This document shows, piece after piece, positions 5,739-6,310 of a DNA stretch of 6,310 bases; within the stretch, counting starts at the first letter, position 1; each line of letters starts with the position of its first letter. A program made the position numbers and the translations under genes. A model generated the notes under the pieces. It saw only the letters and a program-made list of their open reading frames with translations. It did not search any database and was not told the DNA's origin. This DNA is from Thioalkalivibrio sp. (GTDB taxonomy: Bacteria > Pseudomonadota > Gammaproteobacteria > Ectothiorhodospirales > Ectothiorhodospiraceae): positions 1 through 6,310 of the forward strand of contig SLNI01000233.1 in NCBI GenBank assembly GCA_007133115.1, read 5' to 3'.

Positions 5739-5870
5739 GGGGTCAGACCTTGCCTTTTGCCTCAGCGATATGCGGGATCCGCTGAGCTCGTGGCGCTCCA
5801 ACTTTCCCATCGCCAAGGCTCCAAGGATTCGGATGAGTCGCAGGCGGGGCAAAAGGCAAGGTCTGACCCC
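5739..5870. repeat. 132-bp element with perfect 23-bp inverted terminal repeats (MITE/REP-like)
   Basis: The left end, 5739-5761 (starting GGGGTCAGACCTTGCC), is matched exactly in reverse complement by 5848-5870 (ending GGTCTGACCCC), around an 86-bp interior with no coding capacity. Inside, CTCAGCG (5761-5767) pairs with CGCTGAG (5780-5786). A diverged direct repeat links 5765-5793 with 5871-5903 (both contain GCTRARCTCGTGG). No target-site duplication is obvious. Ends of the GGGGTCAG type are familiar from REP-like repeats near Y1/IS200-like REP-associated transposases in gammaproteobacteria, which I state from memory. A transcript would fold into a long hairpin, so the element may also act as a 3' barrier for the methyltransferase mRNA. 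Confidence 0.8.
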
Positions 5871-6008
5871 GCGTATGCTGCGCTGATGCGGCTAAACTCG
5901 TGGGTATTGTGGGTCACGAGGGTGGTGTCTTCCGCCAGTGCGTGGCATGCGATACCAGCTCTATGCCGAGCAGGCTAGACTTTGACCGTCCCCTATTTGG
6001 AGTCGACC
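5871..6008. other. Intergenic DNA upstream of the antitoxin gene
   Basis: Together with the inverted-repeat element this completes the 328-bp gap between the methyltransferase and the DUF433 gene. It contains the second half of the imperfect direct repeat (5871-5903) and the antitoxin ribosome binding site GGAG at 5999-6002. TAGACT at 5976-5981 resembles a -10 box, but no -35 stands at the right distance, so I do not call a promoter. Confidence 0.4.
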
Positions 6009-6242
6009 ATGAACCCAGCCTTTGACCGCATTACGATCGATCCGGCCGTGATGAACGGCCAGCCCTGTATTCGCGGCATGCGCCTAACCGTCAAGCGGGT
6101 AGTCCGTGCCATGGCGGCCTACCCGGATCGAGCCGAGATGAAGCAGGAGTATCCGGAATTGGAGGACGAGGACCTGCGCCAAGCCCTGGAATTTGCGGCC
6201 AGCTATCTGGACGACGAAGAAATCCTTCTGGGTGCCGCCTGA
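6009..6242 (+). CDS. DUF433-family antitoxin
   Basis: A 77-residue protein with the whole DUF433 signature: ITIDPAVMNGQPCIRGMRLTVKRVV (9-32), then YPELEDEDLRQALEFAASYL (48-67). Members are small helix-turn-helix-like proteins that pair with DUF5615 PIN-like toxins and are taken to neutralise them and repress their own operon. Start: ATG 6009 has GGAG six bases upstream, and the signature begins right after it; an upstream ATG at 5982 would add nine residues without family resemblance. Its stop codon overlaps the start of the next gene by one base (TGATG), a sign of translational coupling. Confidence 0.9.
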   Translation: MNPAFDRITIDPAVMNGQPCIRGMRLTVKRVVRAMAAYPDRAEMKQEYPELEDEDLRQALEFAASYLDDEEILLGAA

Positions 6243-6310
6243 TGCGACTGCTGCTCGATCAAGGACTACCGCGTAGCGCCCTGGTTTACCTGCGGCAATG
6301 TCAGATCGAG
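6242..6310 (+). CDS. DUF5615 PIN-like toxin, 5' fragment (runs off the window)
   Basis: Only the first 23 codons are present: MRLLLDQGLPRSALVYLRQC followed by QIE. The start M-R-L-L-L-D-Q-G-L-P-R is the hallmark of DUF5615 PIN-like proteins, with D6 at the conserved acidic position of the presumed nuclease site. It overlaps the DUF433 stop by one base and has no separate ribosome binding site, so it is probably translated by coupling. Toxin activity as an RNase is inferred from the PIN-like fold; the remainder and its other acidic residues lie outside the window. Confidence 0.8.
   Translation, partial: MRLLLDQGLPRSALVYLRQCQIE

Noticed and set aside
5628..5978. 116-residue plus-strand open frame across the inverted-repeat element
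   Set aside because: It starts inside the methyltransferase in another frame and runs through both repeat arms; there is no family resemblance and no ribosome binding site.
1..6310. CRISPR array, tRNA, rRNA or phage genes
   Set aside because: No regularly spaced direct repeats with unique spacers, no cloverleaf or rRNA-like stretch and no phage structural motifs were seen; the only tandem repeat is the 28-bp heptamer array.

Overview
The window is G+C-rich, densely coded bacterial DNA, most likely from a gammaproteobacterium. The pointers are a type II secretion GspC-type protein, a NarL/LuxR-type regulator beside a PilZ protein, and GGGGTCAGAC-type inverted repeats like those near REP-associated elements. 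A strongly acidic exported protein is compatible with a halophilic or haloalkaliphilic host. No rRNA, tRNA or universal marker gene is present, so the lineage is an inference.

Layout: (1) 159-899 (-) encodes a NarL/LuxR-type response regulator whose receiver domain lacks the usual N-terminal acidic pair. (2) It is divergent from a 106-residue single-domain PilZ protein (1005-1325, +) with intact c-di-GMP motifs. The 105-bp gap between them holds an inverted repeat and a plausible promoter for the regulator. (3) A noncoding stretch (1326-1693) with clustered TCGTTT/AAACGA hexamers leads into an exported, very acidic protein of unknown function (1694-2737, +), closed by a textbook Rho-independent terminator (2818-2854). 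(4) A structured leader (inverted repeats, four CATCGG hexamers) precedes gspC (3062-3949, +), which here is not followed by gspD. (5) A short intergenic region with four exact copies of a 7-bp tandem repeat precedes a 529-residue SAM-dependent methyltransferase with a regulatory domain (4091-5680, +), resembling the bacterial protein-lysine methyltransferases of the rickettsial PKMT type. (6) A 132-bp element with perfect 23-bp inverted ends lies in the next gap. (7) The window ends in a DUF433 antitoxin (6009-6242) overlapping by one base the start of a DUF5615 PIN-like toxin that runs off the edge.

The genes do not form one operon. They read as separate small units: a sensory pair (regulator and c-di-GMP effector), an exported protein, a secretion component, a modifying enzyme and a toxin-antitoxin pair. 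The most uncertain and most interesting parts are the acidic exported protein, its link (if any) to the neighbouring secretion gene, the atypical receiver domain, and the structured intergenic DNA. I found no clear evidence of a wholly new multi-gene system.
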